Assembly: GCA_949825025.1 (NCBI GenBank)
Contig: OX463778.1
Location: 22,191,551-22,255,550 of the forward strand
DNA from: Siphlonurus alternatus
Taxonomy: Eukaryota; Arthropoda; Insecta; Ephemeroptera; Siphlonuridae
Length of the DNA stretch: 64,000 nucleotides
Direction: 5' to 3'
The notes under the pieces are model-generated. The model saw only the letters and a list, made by a program, of their open reading frames with translations. It was not told the DNA's origin and made no database searches. Both the position numbers and the translations under genes were made by a program. Each line of letters opens with the position of its first letter. Within the stretch, counting starts at the first letter, position 1. Positions 1 to 11,441 of the stretch are shown piece after piece.

Positions 1-537
1 TCCTCGAATCGGCTTGCTTCTCAGGAAACTTATATGGCACCAGGTCCGAACAAAAGATATTGTATTACATACACAACATAATATTATTTTAGACTAAAAA
101 CAAAATTTAATGATATTCAAGTTATAGGTGCTTATTTTACACTGAATATTATGCAGAAAAACATAATTATTCAATCTTGTTTAACACTTACCTACTTTTT
201 TAATACCTGATATTATATACTTACTGTAAAGAAATAGAATAGACCAAAAATAAATATTCAAATTTTAAAATTACATGCAAGTAAAAGGGAAAAGGGATTT
301 TTTTTAAATGAATAAATGGATTAACATGTTTTTTTTTTTTTTTTTTTTTTTAACATTTCTTAACCATTTGATGAATTTTTCATACACAAGGTCTATTTCT
401 CAAACAGGGTAACTGAGCAAAAACAAACAAGCAAAATATTATCTGTTTCAAAAACAAAAATTAATTCAATACAAGGTTGTATTTACAATAACAATACAAA
501 CTTGCTTCATTTTTCAAGGTACTTTTCTTGTTTGCAG
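1..537 (+). other. Intron of guanylate kinase gene (3' part)
   Basis: AT-rich non-coding sequence that ends in a pyrimidine-rich tract and TTTGCAG at 531-537, directly before the first recognisable guanylate kinase exon. It holds a T-run at about 330-351. No coding potential in the upstream part was recognised. The 5' exons (P-loop and GMP-binding start) must lie left of the window. Confidence 0.8.
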
Positions 538-764
538 CAAGGCTGCCGTAACGAGGGTAGCGGCTCAAGGTCGCATCTGCGTGCTGGACATTGACGTGCA
601 AGGGGTACGTCAGGTGCGCCAGGTGCCCGACCTGAACCCCCTGCTGGTGTTCATCAAGCCCCCCTCCATGGAGGATTTGGAAGGAAGGCTGCGAGCCAGG
701 GGTACCGAGACAGAGGAGAGCCTCCGAAAACGTCTTGATGCAGCTAGCCATGAGATGGAGTATG
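538..764 (+). CDS. GUK1: Guanylate kinase internal exon (GMP/LID region)
   Basis: Starts after TTTGCAG in phase so that the leading C completes a codon from the previous exon. It encodes KAAVTRVAAQ through HEMEY and ends in a lone G before GTATGC. Codons are rich in G/C at third positions, in contrast to the AT-rich introns on both sides. Confidence 0.95.
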
Positions 765-1138
765 GTATGCTTGACTACCTCCTATATTTATGCACCTATA
801 TCTCCTCAATGTGGATAAGTATGAGAGAAGAAGAGCTCAAAGTTCAATGTAACTTTTTAAATATTTTTGCACTTGATTTTATTTTTTCTTCAGTTATTAT
901 TTTCTCAGTAAAAATCAAGTTAAATATGTTGAACACAACTTGGTGTAAGTTTCAATAAATTATTTTTTCAGTAATGAATTTAAAAAATAATAAAAATAAT
1001 AATTATCTGCTTTTTTTTTCACAGGTGAAGCACCAGGCAACTTTGACCTTGTGCTCACAAATGATAAGCTTGAAAGCTCGTATGCTACACTCCGTGAGTT
1101 CTTGTTGCCAGAAATAGAGGCCTGCAAACAGCCACCAG
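538..1138 (+). CDS. GUK1: Guanylate kinase, partial (two internal exons)
   Basis: Guanylate kinase transfers phosphate from ATP to GMP (or dGMP) to make GDP in the cytosol. Two exons are visible: 538-764 and 1025-1138, joined by a GT-AG intron (donor GTATGC at 765, acceptor ACAG ending 1024). Exon 1 starts with the last base of a codon, so the previous exon should end in the Ser of the family GTSK motif. Readable family motifs are AAQGRICVLDIDVQGV (the GMP/Mg region with the paired Asp), the LID segment RARGTETEESLRKRL, whose Arg residues correspond to catalytic Arg of the yeast enzyme, and GNFDLVLTND. The second exon ends in LREFLLPEIEACKQPP with phase 1, close to the usual C terminus of the ~200-residue enzyme. 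The N-terminal P-loop half is outside the window. Gene identity is secure. The 3' end is not. Confidence 0.95.
1025..1138 (+). CDS. GUK1: Guanylate kinase exon (FDLVLTND region)
   Basis: Begins after TTTTTTTTTCACAG. GT completes the split Gly codon, followed by EAPGNFDLVLTNDKLESSYA and the C-terminal helix. The donor CAG|GTAAGA at 1139 leaves one base (phase 1). Reading straight through the donor would give 31 more codons to a stop at 1231-1233, which looks like intron. Confidence 0.92.
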
Positions 1139-1866
1139 GTAAGATGCCTATTCCCTTCCATTTGTCAATGTTGGTCTCTTGGGTGCCTTCTAGCGTAATG
1201 CAGGAAAATTTACAAAAATTGATTTCTATATAAATATTGTGCCAATTAAAATAAAACAGCAGGGTAAAAATATATTTTTAAATGCAGTTTATACGTTCCT
1301 GTGTAGAATAAGATGGTTGAAATTGCACATTTAATAAGTAAAAGTGCACTCATCTTGCCAGGTTTATTTAAATTATTGTTTGGTTTTCACAGAGTTTTTT
1401 TATGTTCAGTCATAATGGGCGCAATACATGAACGAAAATGACTAGATTCTGACTTCTCAGTTAGCGTCAGCCTAACTCAATGATGTTCGAAACTCGGAGA
1501 AGCCTGGTTATCTTTCTGGATCACTCACGTGAATTGCGCACATTTTAGCTATAATTTTGTGAAGTTATGTGAGTTTTAAGTGCATGCATACATCACCTTA
1601 GAAATATCTTTCACCAAATAAAAATTACATATTTTATTAAAAATTTAGTGGTGACTCGTTGAATGTGGTTGTAGAATGGAGATAAGTTTGATAAATATTT
1701 CCATTATTTTTTATGTACATAATTTTTTGTACACAAATTTAGAATAATTAAATTATTTTCAATTCACTGATACTTAGTTTCGCTGCTACAGCTCAGCAGC
1801 CACACCTGAAAACACCTTATGAGCTGCCACAGCATTTCATTGACAATTATCCAATTATCACGTCTA

Positions 1867-1869
<3 letters not shown>

Positions 1870-1898
<29 letters not shown>
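1870..1898. repeat. Poly-T tract
   Basis: Uninterrupted run of about 29 T. Such runs are frequent here (others at 32451-32480, 57994-58030 and an A-run at 22620-22643) and may be retroposon poly-A tails or simple slippage. No retroposon body was recognised next to this one. Confidence 0.9.
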
Positions 1899-2007
1899 GA
1901 GTCGATGACTTTGTCAAGTCTTTGTTTTTTGTCTGATTTTTACGTATGATGAATTTTGTTACCTTCAGTGGAGGCTTGGCGCTAAGTCTGGTCGGTTGTT
2001 CTTACAG

Positions 2008-2021
2008 AAAGCGTGGAGTAG
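2008..2021 (+). CDS. GUK1: Candidate terminal exon of guanylate kinase
   Basis: A good acceptor (GGTTGTTCTTACAG, ending 2007) is followed by sequence that, with the phase-1 G from the previous exon, reads E-S-V-E-stop (stop 2019-2021). The result would end the enzyme at the usual length, and the patch around 1970-2090 is less AT-rich than its surroundings. An alternative acceptor ends near 1790, but its frame runs into a long T-run. This is inference from splice phase and protein length only. Confidence 0.35.
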
Positions 2022-3531
2022 TGACTGCCAAGGTGAACGAGCACGCACCTCCTTATCATTCCACGACGGAACCTCAGAGCATTTAATTTACTTTCACAAC
2101 CTCAAAGCTTCAGTTTTAACACATGCAAACACCACTTTTTAACACATTATTAATACACTGTATTTAATTCATTATACATAGTAGATTATATATTGCAACT
2201 TGCTACCTGCAGCTTTATATTATGATTACGCTTTTTAAACTATTTATTTTATTGCTTTATGTTATTTAATTTATTAAATAACACTCTTATAATCTTTTTG
2301 CAATTTCATAAAAGGTTCCAGTTGATTTAAAGTTAAAAATATATATATATATACTGTATAGATATTGTTGTATTCATGCATAATCAAGTAGATGCAAAAG
2401 TGAATGTTTGTTAGCATTAGCAATAGAGTTCAGTGCCCTTGTTTGAAATTAATTAACAATTTGAAAATATTTTTCTCACCATTTTAATTATAATTTTGAA
2501 CAACATCCGTACAGTCACGACAGGCAATTAATTGAGTGTAGAAAAGTACAATTTATAAATTTTAAATAAGCAATATTTATTGAAACATAGAAATTGAAAG
2601 AATATTGAGTTGACCGTAATTATGCTGACGTCCCCTTTTCTTTCTTTTTTTTTGTTTTTGTTTTTATTTCTTTTTTCTGGCATGTTGTCTTGAGTTCAGT
2701 ATTGTCAGTTTTACAATATATGGTACTTAATGTATATAGTTTGTTCTGCTAAAAATTGGTATTATAGCAAGATTAACTAGCACGAGTATTTTTTGTAGCA
2801 TGTGAAAATTTTGTGTGATAGCATGGATAAAGTCGGAAATAAAATAATTAATTTTACTATTTTGTAGCATTAGCAAAAATTAGTCAATATCATAGTTTGC
2901 CAGTTGATCAACCATACTTATATCTACTAGGTGTTATTGCAAATGTAACTGTATGTGCCAAAATTATCAAGTTTCCCATAACAAAGTTTGTTTCATTGCT
3001 GTGAATTAAAAAAATAAATATATTTTTTTGTGTATTTATTAAATTTTTTGTTAGGTAGTTGAAAATGGAATGTTGTAACATGTAAATGTTTTGATGGTGT
3101 GAAATAATCACTAATGTTTGTAAATTATGCGTGTCACCACTGCGAATAAGATTTAAAACCATACTCTGTTAAGATAGTGATCATAGATCTAATTCTTGTA
3201 TTACTGTATTGGCATCATACGTCAAAGCTTGCTGTTTTTTAATGTTGAAAATTAGTCCAAATATTATTTACCCACTCTTGTGCTCCTAATAACACCAATG
3301 TAGTTTGCAATGGGCTAAAGTTCTAACATTTCTGATACTGTGCACTTCTATGTGGTCACAAATCCCCCCTGTATCATGTAATACACTCCATTTGAATAAA
3401 AATGTCTGATTCAGCAATGTTCAAGCATAGCCGGATCGGACATTTTTATTTGAATGGATTGTACATCATACTAAACACTGGGAATGTGTATAACTTAGTA
3501 TTGACTTCTCTAAAATAATGCAAGCTTAACA

Positions 3532-3926
3532 AATAGACAATAATGGTTGCATTTTTTTATTTCATAATTAGAAAATATACCTAAAATTTTCTTTTCTGAA
3601 TTTTTTCAGATTTTTTGGAGTGCGGGAACTAATTTTAAAAAAAATATTTAAAATCTCTGAATTAGGGTGGTACACCTGATGGGACAACCGTGACGTCATT
3701 TTTCGTGCTGTGATTGGCTATTGATGACATCACGGTTGCTGTGATTGGCTGTTGATGATGTCACGGTTGTCCCATCAGATGTACCACCCTAATTCAGATA
3801 TTTTAAATAATATTTTTTAAAAATTAGTTCCCGTACTCCAAAAAATCTGAAAAAATTTCAGAAAAGCATAATTTTATGTATATTTTCTAATTATAAAATA
3901 AAAGAATGCAACCATTATTGTCTATT
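3532..3926. mobile_element. Foldback MITE, AT-flanked family (copy A)
   Basis: A 395-bp inverted repeat. The left arm AATAGACAATAATGGTTGCA is mirrored on the right as TGCAACCATTATTGTCTATT. Nested inside both arms is the core shared with the elements at 12373, 34284 and 49488 (CTGAATTTTTTCAGATTTTT followed by CGGGAACTA and T/A tracts). The centre has two imperfect direct repeats of TGATTGGCT...TGATGA.GTCACGGTTG and one exact TGACGTCA (3691-3698). No ORF is present, so it is non-autonomous. Confidence 0.85.
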
Positions 3927-4875
3927 AATTACAATTGTGGTGTAACTAGCCTAGAAATGTATGCCCTGCTGGTCAGTGGACTTATTAAATTCTGAATTCT
4001 GCGATATTATATTCTGTCTGTGTTTTAATGTAGCTTTTGTGGCTAATTCGTTTGTCCACAGTATCTCAGTAATAACTTAATTATCTGTGTTCATTATGTC
4101 TTAAAATTAATCTAAACAACAGCTGAATTGCCTAATTTCTCATACCAAAACGAGGGGGAAAAAAACTATACTCAAATGATAATGCTGACAATTTTCCCTT
4201 CTTCATTCTACAATTAATATTTGAAGAAGAATTATTCCATTTTATTAATTTACAGTTTGCTATTTTTATTTCTGAAGTGCATTTTTCTTTGTTTTGATAC
4301 CATCTGATATGAATTATTAGTAAAATTAAAAAAAAAATATGATATTTTTGATTGATATATCATGTTAAATATATTACCAAAAACTGTGATATAAAAGATG
4401 AAATTATATTCACAAAACAAGTTTGTAAGCAATTAAGAGATGAAATAAATAAAATTCAAGCAATGATAAAGTATTCAATATCCTATACTGTTATATATTA
4501 ACCTATCATAATATATAAAACTGTTTTTTAAAAAGTAACCATACATTTTTGCCATATAATAACTAGGAAAAAAATCCCACAATCTTATGTACGGTAATAT
4601 GTTGTATATTAAAATGAGGATTGCACCTCCAAACACATTGGGTGTGATTTACATTAAAAACTTGTAATTACATGAAGTCAAGGGACCTAGAAAATTAGGT
4701 TTATGTATGTATCAAGTTTTTCCTATACCTGCAATGCTAATTTTTTTACGGAACTGTGATCTCCTTTATTCAAAATCGAGTTTTACTTAACAACATGTTG
4801 CTTAAAACGAGTTTTTACTGTATACGAAGGAGTTATCCAGAAATATATTTCTGGTCAATATTTTTTAATGTCATT

Positions 4876-5003
4876 AGGTCTGTTCGTAAACCCTGCTTGG
4901 TGGACACTTTCTGCCACCAACCTCTTCGACACTTCGACCTTATGCACATGGAGGTCGATTGAGTAGAGAAACTGTACACTAAGCAAGGTTAAAGAACAGA
5001 CCT
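4876..5003. mobile_element. Short MITE with AGGTCTGTTC termini
   Basis: A 128-bp element with terminal inverted repeats AGGTCTGTTCGTAAACC and GGTTAAAGAACAGACCT (one mismatch plus small indel), flanked on both sides by ATT (4873-4875 and 5004-5006), a candidate 3-bp target duplication. No coding capacity. The superfamily cannot be assigned from the sequence alone. Confidence 0.7.
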
Positions 5004-6927
5004 ATTGATTTAGGCCGACTCTGAACGTGGTTTGTGAGGAACTTAGATATCTTCTTCCACTAAACTAATATGATTTTGTTTCCATCACATAAATGAACAA
5101 AGCATAAGAAACTATAGTATGAGTTGCTTTAAGTCCAGAAAATTTATACAATATAATTATATAATATTGAAATCTGGATTGTGATGTTAATTAAAGAGTG
5201 ATGTATAGTGTACACTCATAAAAGAATTTAAATATTTTATGAATGGGTTTAAACTCTAAAAACATCTAGTATAATCTAGTTTGTTATGCTAAATCAGTTT
5301 TTTTTAAATAATATTTGGGTTTTTATTATTAATAATAATTAAGTAAACAATTCTAATTAAAGAACTTATATAATGCAGCATTTCATCACACTTTATTTTT
5401 TTAAGTCAAGATATTACATAAATTAGATACTACTACAGTGGCATGCATCAATGATTCGATAGCTACTAATAATAGGTTTATTTAGCTGAGCTTTAAAAGC
5501 AGAGTTGAAATTAGAATTTAAGTTTTTTAGTGCTATATTAGTGTTGCAGGATTTTTTTTTATCTAAATTGCCCTTCATTAATATACATGCAGTAATTGTG
5601 AGGCCTTAATTGAGGGGCAATAATCTCATAAAAATGTACTATTATTACTACAGATCTTTTTAAGTCAAGCAAGATAAGAAACTAATATTTATTTAATAAA
5701 CAGAGACTTTTACAAAAATTCAAAAGAATTCCGGCTTTTACTAAAATATAGCATAATATATATTACATTTTTTTTTTCTATATATATAGCAAAAAAAAAA
5801 AAAAAGAAGTTAATTAATATAAAATACATTTTGAAATTTTATCTAATTCTGCCTCTGCAATGCATTAAATTTTAAATGTACAGCATTATTATTTCACTAA
5901 TATTGTGAAATTATTTATCATTCATGGTTCATGGTGGTGTACAAAACAAAATATAACCGATTGACAGCAATAATTATACAATGCATTCATCCATATCATG
6001 GAGGAAGTATAGAATATAATTCTCCATGAATATAATATAGAATATAATTTATCCATGATCCATATTAAAATATTGTACACGTGTGCTGGAAAATTCTCCT
6101 CACTATATATGCAACAGATAGCAAGATTGTCAATTAATATATTATCCAAACATGACGTAGAAATATTACCATTTATTGGTGGAGGAAAATTTTCTGGGAT
6201 ACTGACTGTCCAGTACATCAATTAAGCATATATACATAATATATATTTGATGTATTCTGTCACGTATTGATGCAAAGTAATGAGCATATAATTGGAAATA
6301 TTGGGATATGAAAATATGTTGATTTTTTTTTTTACTGTTTTTTTGATTTGTTACAGAGATAATGATATAAATTTATCTCACTGTCAGTTTTAAGTAGCAC
6401 AATAATAAGTTAGACCTAAATTGTTTTTATATCTTATCTTTTAAATGACTGCATGATAGCTGTCAAAAAGTATATTAATTATATAATTAAAATTTTGATT
6501 TCTAAAAATAAGTTTCAACTTTTAGTCAATTAAGTAGACTTTTATAATTATTAATTTCTATATTTAGTATATTATGTTCTGTCACATACTCTCCCTCCCT
6601 TAAGAAGTATAAGATTTAAGAATGTAATAATTTAAAATTTTTAATTACTTTTTACTAAATGGGGAAATGTTTTAGGGATATGTTTAATTTTAGTCTTAAC
6701 TCCTTAATGCTGGTAGAAGCATTATCTCCCCCCCCCCCACTTTCCCCTCCTCCTTTCAATTTTCCCCTCCTAAATCTATCTAGAGAGATGCTGTTTGCAT
6801 ATTTCCATTCCAAGGTCTTTGGATCCAGCCAACCAAGCAGCCACAGTAGTCTAAGGTAAAGCATGCAATGTCTGGCTCATTTCGTAATCAGTTTTTTTTT
6901 TTTTTATATAACATCATTTGATTTCAG

Positions 6928-6958
6928 GTCATTTACTCAGTGAGTGATAGTGAGTGAG
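6928..6958 (+). promoter_or_regulatory. LRRC58: LRRC58 5' UTR with upstream splice acceptor
   Basis: The sequence TTTGATTTCAG ending 6927, after a T-run, is a good splice acceptor, so the ATG exon probably begins at 6928 with 31 nt of leader and a non-coding exon lies upstream. The leader contains overlapping GTGAGTGA units. The frame upstream of the ATG codes GTG-ATA-GTG-AGT-GAG, so the ATG at 6959 is taken as the start rather than an upstream GTG. Confidence 0.55.
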
Positions 6959-7446
6959 ATGGAGGGCTACTCATCAGATAGCAGTGATGGAGATCTTTCT
7001 ACTACTATGGACTTGTCTCATCTTTCTATGGTTACTTCTGGACTACAACAACATCTTGAATTATTACTTGACACTAACAAAAATACTGCAGACCAAGTGG
7101 AAACCCTTCTTCTATTTAGCAACCACCTGTTAGCATTACCTCCTACAATCTTACAATTTCAATCACTAAAAATTCTTGATATCAGTTCTAATGGTCTAAC
7201 TCATATTCCTTCTGTTTTAGGACAATGTCCTTTAACTTCTTTAATTGCTAAAAATAATAATTTAGAATCTTATTCTTTTCCAAAATCATTAGGATTATTA
7301 GAAACAACATTAAAAGAATTAAATCTTAGTGGTAATAATTTAACAACAGTACCTGAACAAATTTTAGAAATTAAAAATCTTAGATATCTATACTTGGGAA
7401 GTAATAGAATCAATGAAATTCCAAAGGATATTAAGAAGCTTGTTGG
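6959..7446 (+). CDS. LRRC58: LRRC58 exon with start codon and first LRRs
   Basis: 488 nt; encodes the N terminus and the first five or so LRRs, ending NEIPKDIKKLVG with the Gly codon split (phase 2) at donor GG|GTAAGT. Third positions are almost all A or T (TTA Leu, AAT Asn, ATT Ile), unlike the next exon. Confidence 0.93.
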
Positions 7447-9941
7447 GTAAGTATTTTTTGCTGATAACTTTGTTAATGTGGACTGTTAATTGTGACACAT
7501 TGTTGTACCGTCAGTTTGCAAGTGCTGTACCTCGGAGGCAACTGTGTGGGAGAGGTGCCCACCTCAGTGGGTCAGCTGACAGCCCTGACGGCTCTCGTGC
7601 TGAGTGACAATCGCCTCGAGAGCCTTCCCCCAGCCATCGCCAACCTCAAGAACCTTCGCTCCCTCCTGTTGCACCGCAACCGTCTGCGCACTCTGCCCCA
7701 AGAGATCGTTGCCCTCAAGGGCCTTGCAGAGGTGAGTGACTTTTAAACAATTATAAATGTAATATTAAAATGCAATGCAATTAAGAATTAATTTTGTTGT
7801 TAATGGGAATTTAAGAAATCTACTTCAAAATCTAATTTAAGAGCTTTTAAGTAAAATAAATAAAAATATGTACTAGTAAGTTATATGTCAATCAATCAAT
7901 GAATTAATCAATTTTTAAAACTTATATTTATTAAAAAATGTATATAATTATACTTTTATTATAATTAATTAATAATATTTTTTGCTCTTTTATATAACTT
8001 TTCTTTATTTCTTTAATCAACGTTACTGGTTTAGGTATGGGAAAAAAATATGTGGCCAAACTTTCAATCATTATTTAATTGACTTTTTATTTATATTTTT
8101 TTTTCTGTTGTAAAAAAAGTTGGGTGAAAAAAAACATAGCACTATTATATAAGCTCTTGGTCATTAATGAAAAAAAAAAAAAAAATGTTATAACATTAAC
8201 ATTTCTGTCAATTAATATTATTAATAACTCAAACAGTTGTACAATTTGAATGTTAATTGTTTTCAGACAAAAAAATAAATTCAGACGAAACAACTTGCAT
8301 TGTTTTGATTTTTAAATATTTTGCATGTAAATTGTAAAATAAGATGTATTTTAACCTTTGAACCTTGATGAAGTTTGCAACTCATGGTGTGTATCTTATA
8401 TTATAGTTAACTAGTTAATTCTGCTTTCTGCCAATTAAGACTTTTTTTTAACAGTATTTCTAGTAAATAATAGTAAATACGTATGAAAAAGTATCACATC
8501 ATTTTCTTTCTATTGTAATTGAAGACAAAACAGAAAAAAAAAAATGACCTTTGTCATTCTTTCTATCTTTAATGTAGTCTATCTAATCAAGGTCATGATT
8601 AAAACTAAAGTTTTGCCAGTCATTGCATGAAATATACTCTTTATTATATAATACGGCACATGTTTGCCATTACCATTTACTTTTTCGAGATTAATTGCCT
8701 CTAAATTAAAAATTAAACAGATAAAAAATTCGGAACATACTTCTCATTAAAGCCATATTATGTATTATATGGTTTATTGTTTTGTTTGAATTAATGAGTT
8801 AATTAATTTCCCAAAAAAACAACATAACTTGACACAATGCTGGGTGATGATGAAGGCAAATATAGCTAGTTCTATGAAAACGCACCAATTGCGTTATCTT
8901 GCTGAGTGACTAACAATTCTTCAAATTACTGATAATTCGTGTGTAAAGTGAAATTTTTTGTAGCCGATTGTCCTTCTTCCGATTCGGAAGAAATATAAAA
9001 TCTTAACACAAAATGATCGAACCACCTGAAAAAAATTATAAAATTAATAAAAGCATTAGAAAAACTAGTTAACCAATATTGGAATATCCCTCAATCAAGT
9101 ATGTATGTTTTACTTGGAATGAGAATATTGCAAAGCAGGCTATATGGATAGTTGTACTGTACTTGAAGAGACATGATTTGAACCTTAATTGCAGTTGAGC
9201 TTACGTGACAACCCCTTGGTGGTGAGGTTTGTGCGAGACATGACTCACCAGCCGCCTGCCAGTTTGCTGGAGCTCGCCTCGCGCGCAGTCAAGACCCACA
9301 GCATCCCCTACGGTCCAGGAGATCTGCCCATCAGCCTCCTTCAGTACCTCGACTCTGCACATCACTGCGTGAATCCTCTCTGCCAAGGTGGGTACCGACC
9401 ATTTTCAGTACTTCATTAAATTCACATTTCTGAAAATTTGCACTTTCATATTTATGAAGTTAAATTTTAATTTAATTCTTTAATTCTACTATATATATAC
9501 ACACACTAATGGCAATATATGAGACCTATAGCTTTACAACTAGATGGCTGATGGATTCAATAAAAGCTATATATTTTTAAAGTGATATGATATATAGAGT
9601 AAAATAGCTGAAACAATAATTATTCAATTTTAAAGCTTACAGCTCATTTTTTAAAATCAATTTTAAAAAAATATCAATAAATACAGTGCAGTACTGCAAG
9701 TTTTGCAAACATTCTGTCATTGAGTACATTACATATTCGTTTACACATTTCTGCAGGTGTTTTCTTTGACAATCGTGTGGAGCACATCAAATTCACGGAC
9801 TTCTGTGGCAAGTACCGCGTGCCGCTGCTGCAGTATCTGTGCTCTGAGCGCTGCGTCAACAATGTTGGCTCGGAGCAGGGAGATGAGGACGAGGCAATTC
9901 CTGGCAGCGACAACCTCATGCGGAAGGTGCTGCTGGGCTAG
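6959..9941 (+). CDS. LRRC58: Leucine-rich repeat-containing protein 58, complete
   Basis: Four exons (6959-7446, 7515-7731, 9195-9387, 9757-9941) join in frame to 1083 nt, 360 aa; human LRRC58 is about 370 aa. An acidic N terminus (MEGYSSDSSDGDLS) is followed by about nine LRRs of the LxxLxLxxNxLxxLP type (residues ~45-240). Next is the family-specific tail: LRDNPLVVRFVRDMTHQPP, LLELASRAVKT, the Cys pair in HHCVNPLC, DFCGKYRVPLLQYLCSERC, and the C-terminal end RKVLLG, which is nearly identical to the vertebrate end (QKVLLG). The spaced Cys pairs suggest a zinc site (inference). No signal peptide or membrane segment is seen, so it is an intracellular scaffold or adaptor; I do not assign a biochemical role. 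All introns are GT-AG with phases 2, 0 and 1. It is convergent with GSK3. Exon 1 has AT-ending codons, while exons 2-4 are GC-ending. Confidence 0.95.
7515..7731 (+). CDS. LRRC58: LRRC58 exon 2 (LRRs)
   Basis: 217 nt after acceptor ACCGTCAG (ends 7514). T completes the Gly codon, then LQVLYLGGNCVGEVPTSVGQ and two more LRRs follow, ending LKGLAE at donor GAG|GTGAGT. Codons are strongly G/C-ending. Confidence 0.94.
7732..9194 (+). other. LRRC58: LRRC58 intron 2
   Basis: 1.46 kb, AT-rich, from GTGAGT to TTAATTGCAG. Holds A/T runs (for example 8169-8184) and AT-rich low-complexity sequence. No repeat element or coding sequence was recognised in it. Confidence 0.85.
9195..9387 (+). CDS. LRRC58: LRRC58 exon 3 (family-specific domain)
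   Basis: 193 nt encoding LSLRDNPLVVRFVRDMTHQP through AHHCVNPLCQ, ending phase 1 at CAAG|GTGGGT. NPLVVRFVRD and LLELASR are the hallmarks that separate LRRC58 from generic LRR proteins. Confidence 0.95.
9757..9941 (+). CDS. LRRC58: LRRC58 terminal exon
   Basis: 185 nt after ATTTCTGCAG. Encodes GVFFDNRVEHIKFTDFCGKY, then RVPLLQYLCSERC, an acidic linker (EQGDEDEA) and the ending NLMRKVLLG with stop TAG at 9939-9941. The acidic, variable linker before a conserved RKVLLG end matches the vertebrate layout. Confidence 0.95.
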
Positions 9942-11362
9942 GCCAAGCCACCCAACTGATCGGCAAAAGAAACAAACCAACCCTTCAAATGAAACTTGAA
10001 AACAGTTTGGATAAAATATTTAACTATAGCACTTACAGGAAACAATTACTGTATACACATATTTTTGTTATAATAATTATTGAGTAATTTCATTAAATTT
10101 TGAAATAACTTTGTCTTTTCTGAAAGTGTATCGTTTCATAATTACTTTCTGCATTTATTTAACATAAAGAAGTACATATATGGAAAAACAAAACAAACAA
10201 AAAATATAAAAAAAAGCAAAATGGAAAATATGAATTAATAGAAGGGCTGGTTTTTCACCAGGATGAAACAAAATTTAAAAAAAAAAAAAACTGCATATTA
10301 TATATTTTAATTTTAATGTCAAGTGTGATATTTAAATGGCTGTAAAAGATAAATATTCAAAGCTATAAGAGCAGCTGGATCTGAATGATTCATTCTAATT
10401 TTTATTATTTTTTAAGAAATATATAATTATGTCCTTTTTTCACTATAAATATTAAGTTTTTAATTTGAAATTTATAAATACTTTAAATTAACAATATACA
10501 TATTAATTTTGGTGTGTTGAGAAATATAGAGACTAAAATTTGATAACATATATGCATTTTTATTCCTATCATTCCTATATAACCTTTTCTATATAATAAA
10601 TGTATATTATATTACTCTACTGCTTTAGATTTAATTTCAAGATAGCTAATTCAACACATATTTTGAAAAATTACATACTACTTAAGAGCTTTAAAATTAT
10701 AAATTAAATTCAGGCAGTCCCATGTGTATACTGCGAGTTACATTTAACAGTTGTCATCACGTGTGTTTGTATAATAATGGCTTCAGACATTGGTAGGGAC
10801 GATCGAGCTTTGGTAACGAAGAACTTCACTCGTCAACACAAGCCAAAGAGCACCTGAGCATCTCTGACAAAAACCACGTAGAATATACAAGTCTTTAATT
10901 AAATCCTGCAGACTTTTTTTATTAAAAAAATATTTTATAAAACACTAAAAATTAACTTTCTATAATAATAAAAAAATGGAGCCCAAAACCATTTAAAAAT
11001 ATTCTGTTGCAGGAGTCTGCATACTGTAATTTTAAATCTCAAACTCTTTTAAATTAAAAGAGAAAAAAACTGCAATAATCCGATAACAAACTTTTGTCCA
11101 TCATCCATCAAACTGGGTTTTACTTTAATTATTGATAGTTATATTATATCATGCTTCTAATTAAAGCAGCTGTTAATTATACTCTGAAGTCTTCTCCATC
11201 ATATATATTATACTGGAGCTGTATAGCGAGGAAAGCAGGCACAGGCCCAGAATCAAATTTCCTTCTCTCTCGAATCTATAAGGTCAATGTTAAAAAGTAA
11301 AAAAGAAAAAAAAAAAAAAAAAATGGAGTGGGGCAAATATCTATATAGCCTATGTTAAATCC

Positions 11363-11441
11363 ATGGATTTTGGGGGAGCCGCAGAATCCCTTCCCACCTA
11401 TCAGTGCCTGCATGGAGTCAAAAAGGCCTGCACTTATAATG
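11363..11441 (+). other. Exon-like short ORF ending at a splice donor
   Basis: ATG GAT ... opens a frame reading MDFGGAAESLPTYQCLHGVK and a few more residues to ACTYN, then meets a strong donor (AATG|GTAAGTATCC, GT at 11442). Base composition is richer in G/C than its surroundings. The GTAAGT belongs to a dispersed repeat that starts at this exact point. I do not recognise the peptide. It may be a first exon or a broken gene fragment. Confidence 0.25.

Larger units (their letters stand above)
1139..6927. other. Guanylate kinase 3' part, intergenic and LRRC58 5' region
   Basis: About 5.8 kb of AT-rich DNA. It holds the possible guanylate kinase last exon (2008), a 29-T run (1870-1898), two inverted-repeat elements (3532-3926 and 4876-5003) and short AT microsatellites (about 2338-2353 and 5755-5790). 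Near 6727-6780 there is a C-rich patch, and at 6856 a donor-like AAG|GTAAAG that could end an untranslated first exon of LRRC58. No other coding sequence was recognised. Confidence 0.6.

Noticed and set aside
1430..1520. tRNA-like GTTCGAAACTC box
   Set aside because: No matching A box or cloverleaf could be built around it; no tRNA gene was supported anywhere in the window.
1791..1900. Alternative guanylate kinase last exon (AQQPHLKTPYELPQHF)
   Set aside because: The acceptor is fair, but the frame enters a 29-T run; the exon at 2008 gives a more usual protein end.
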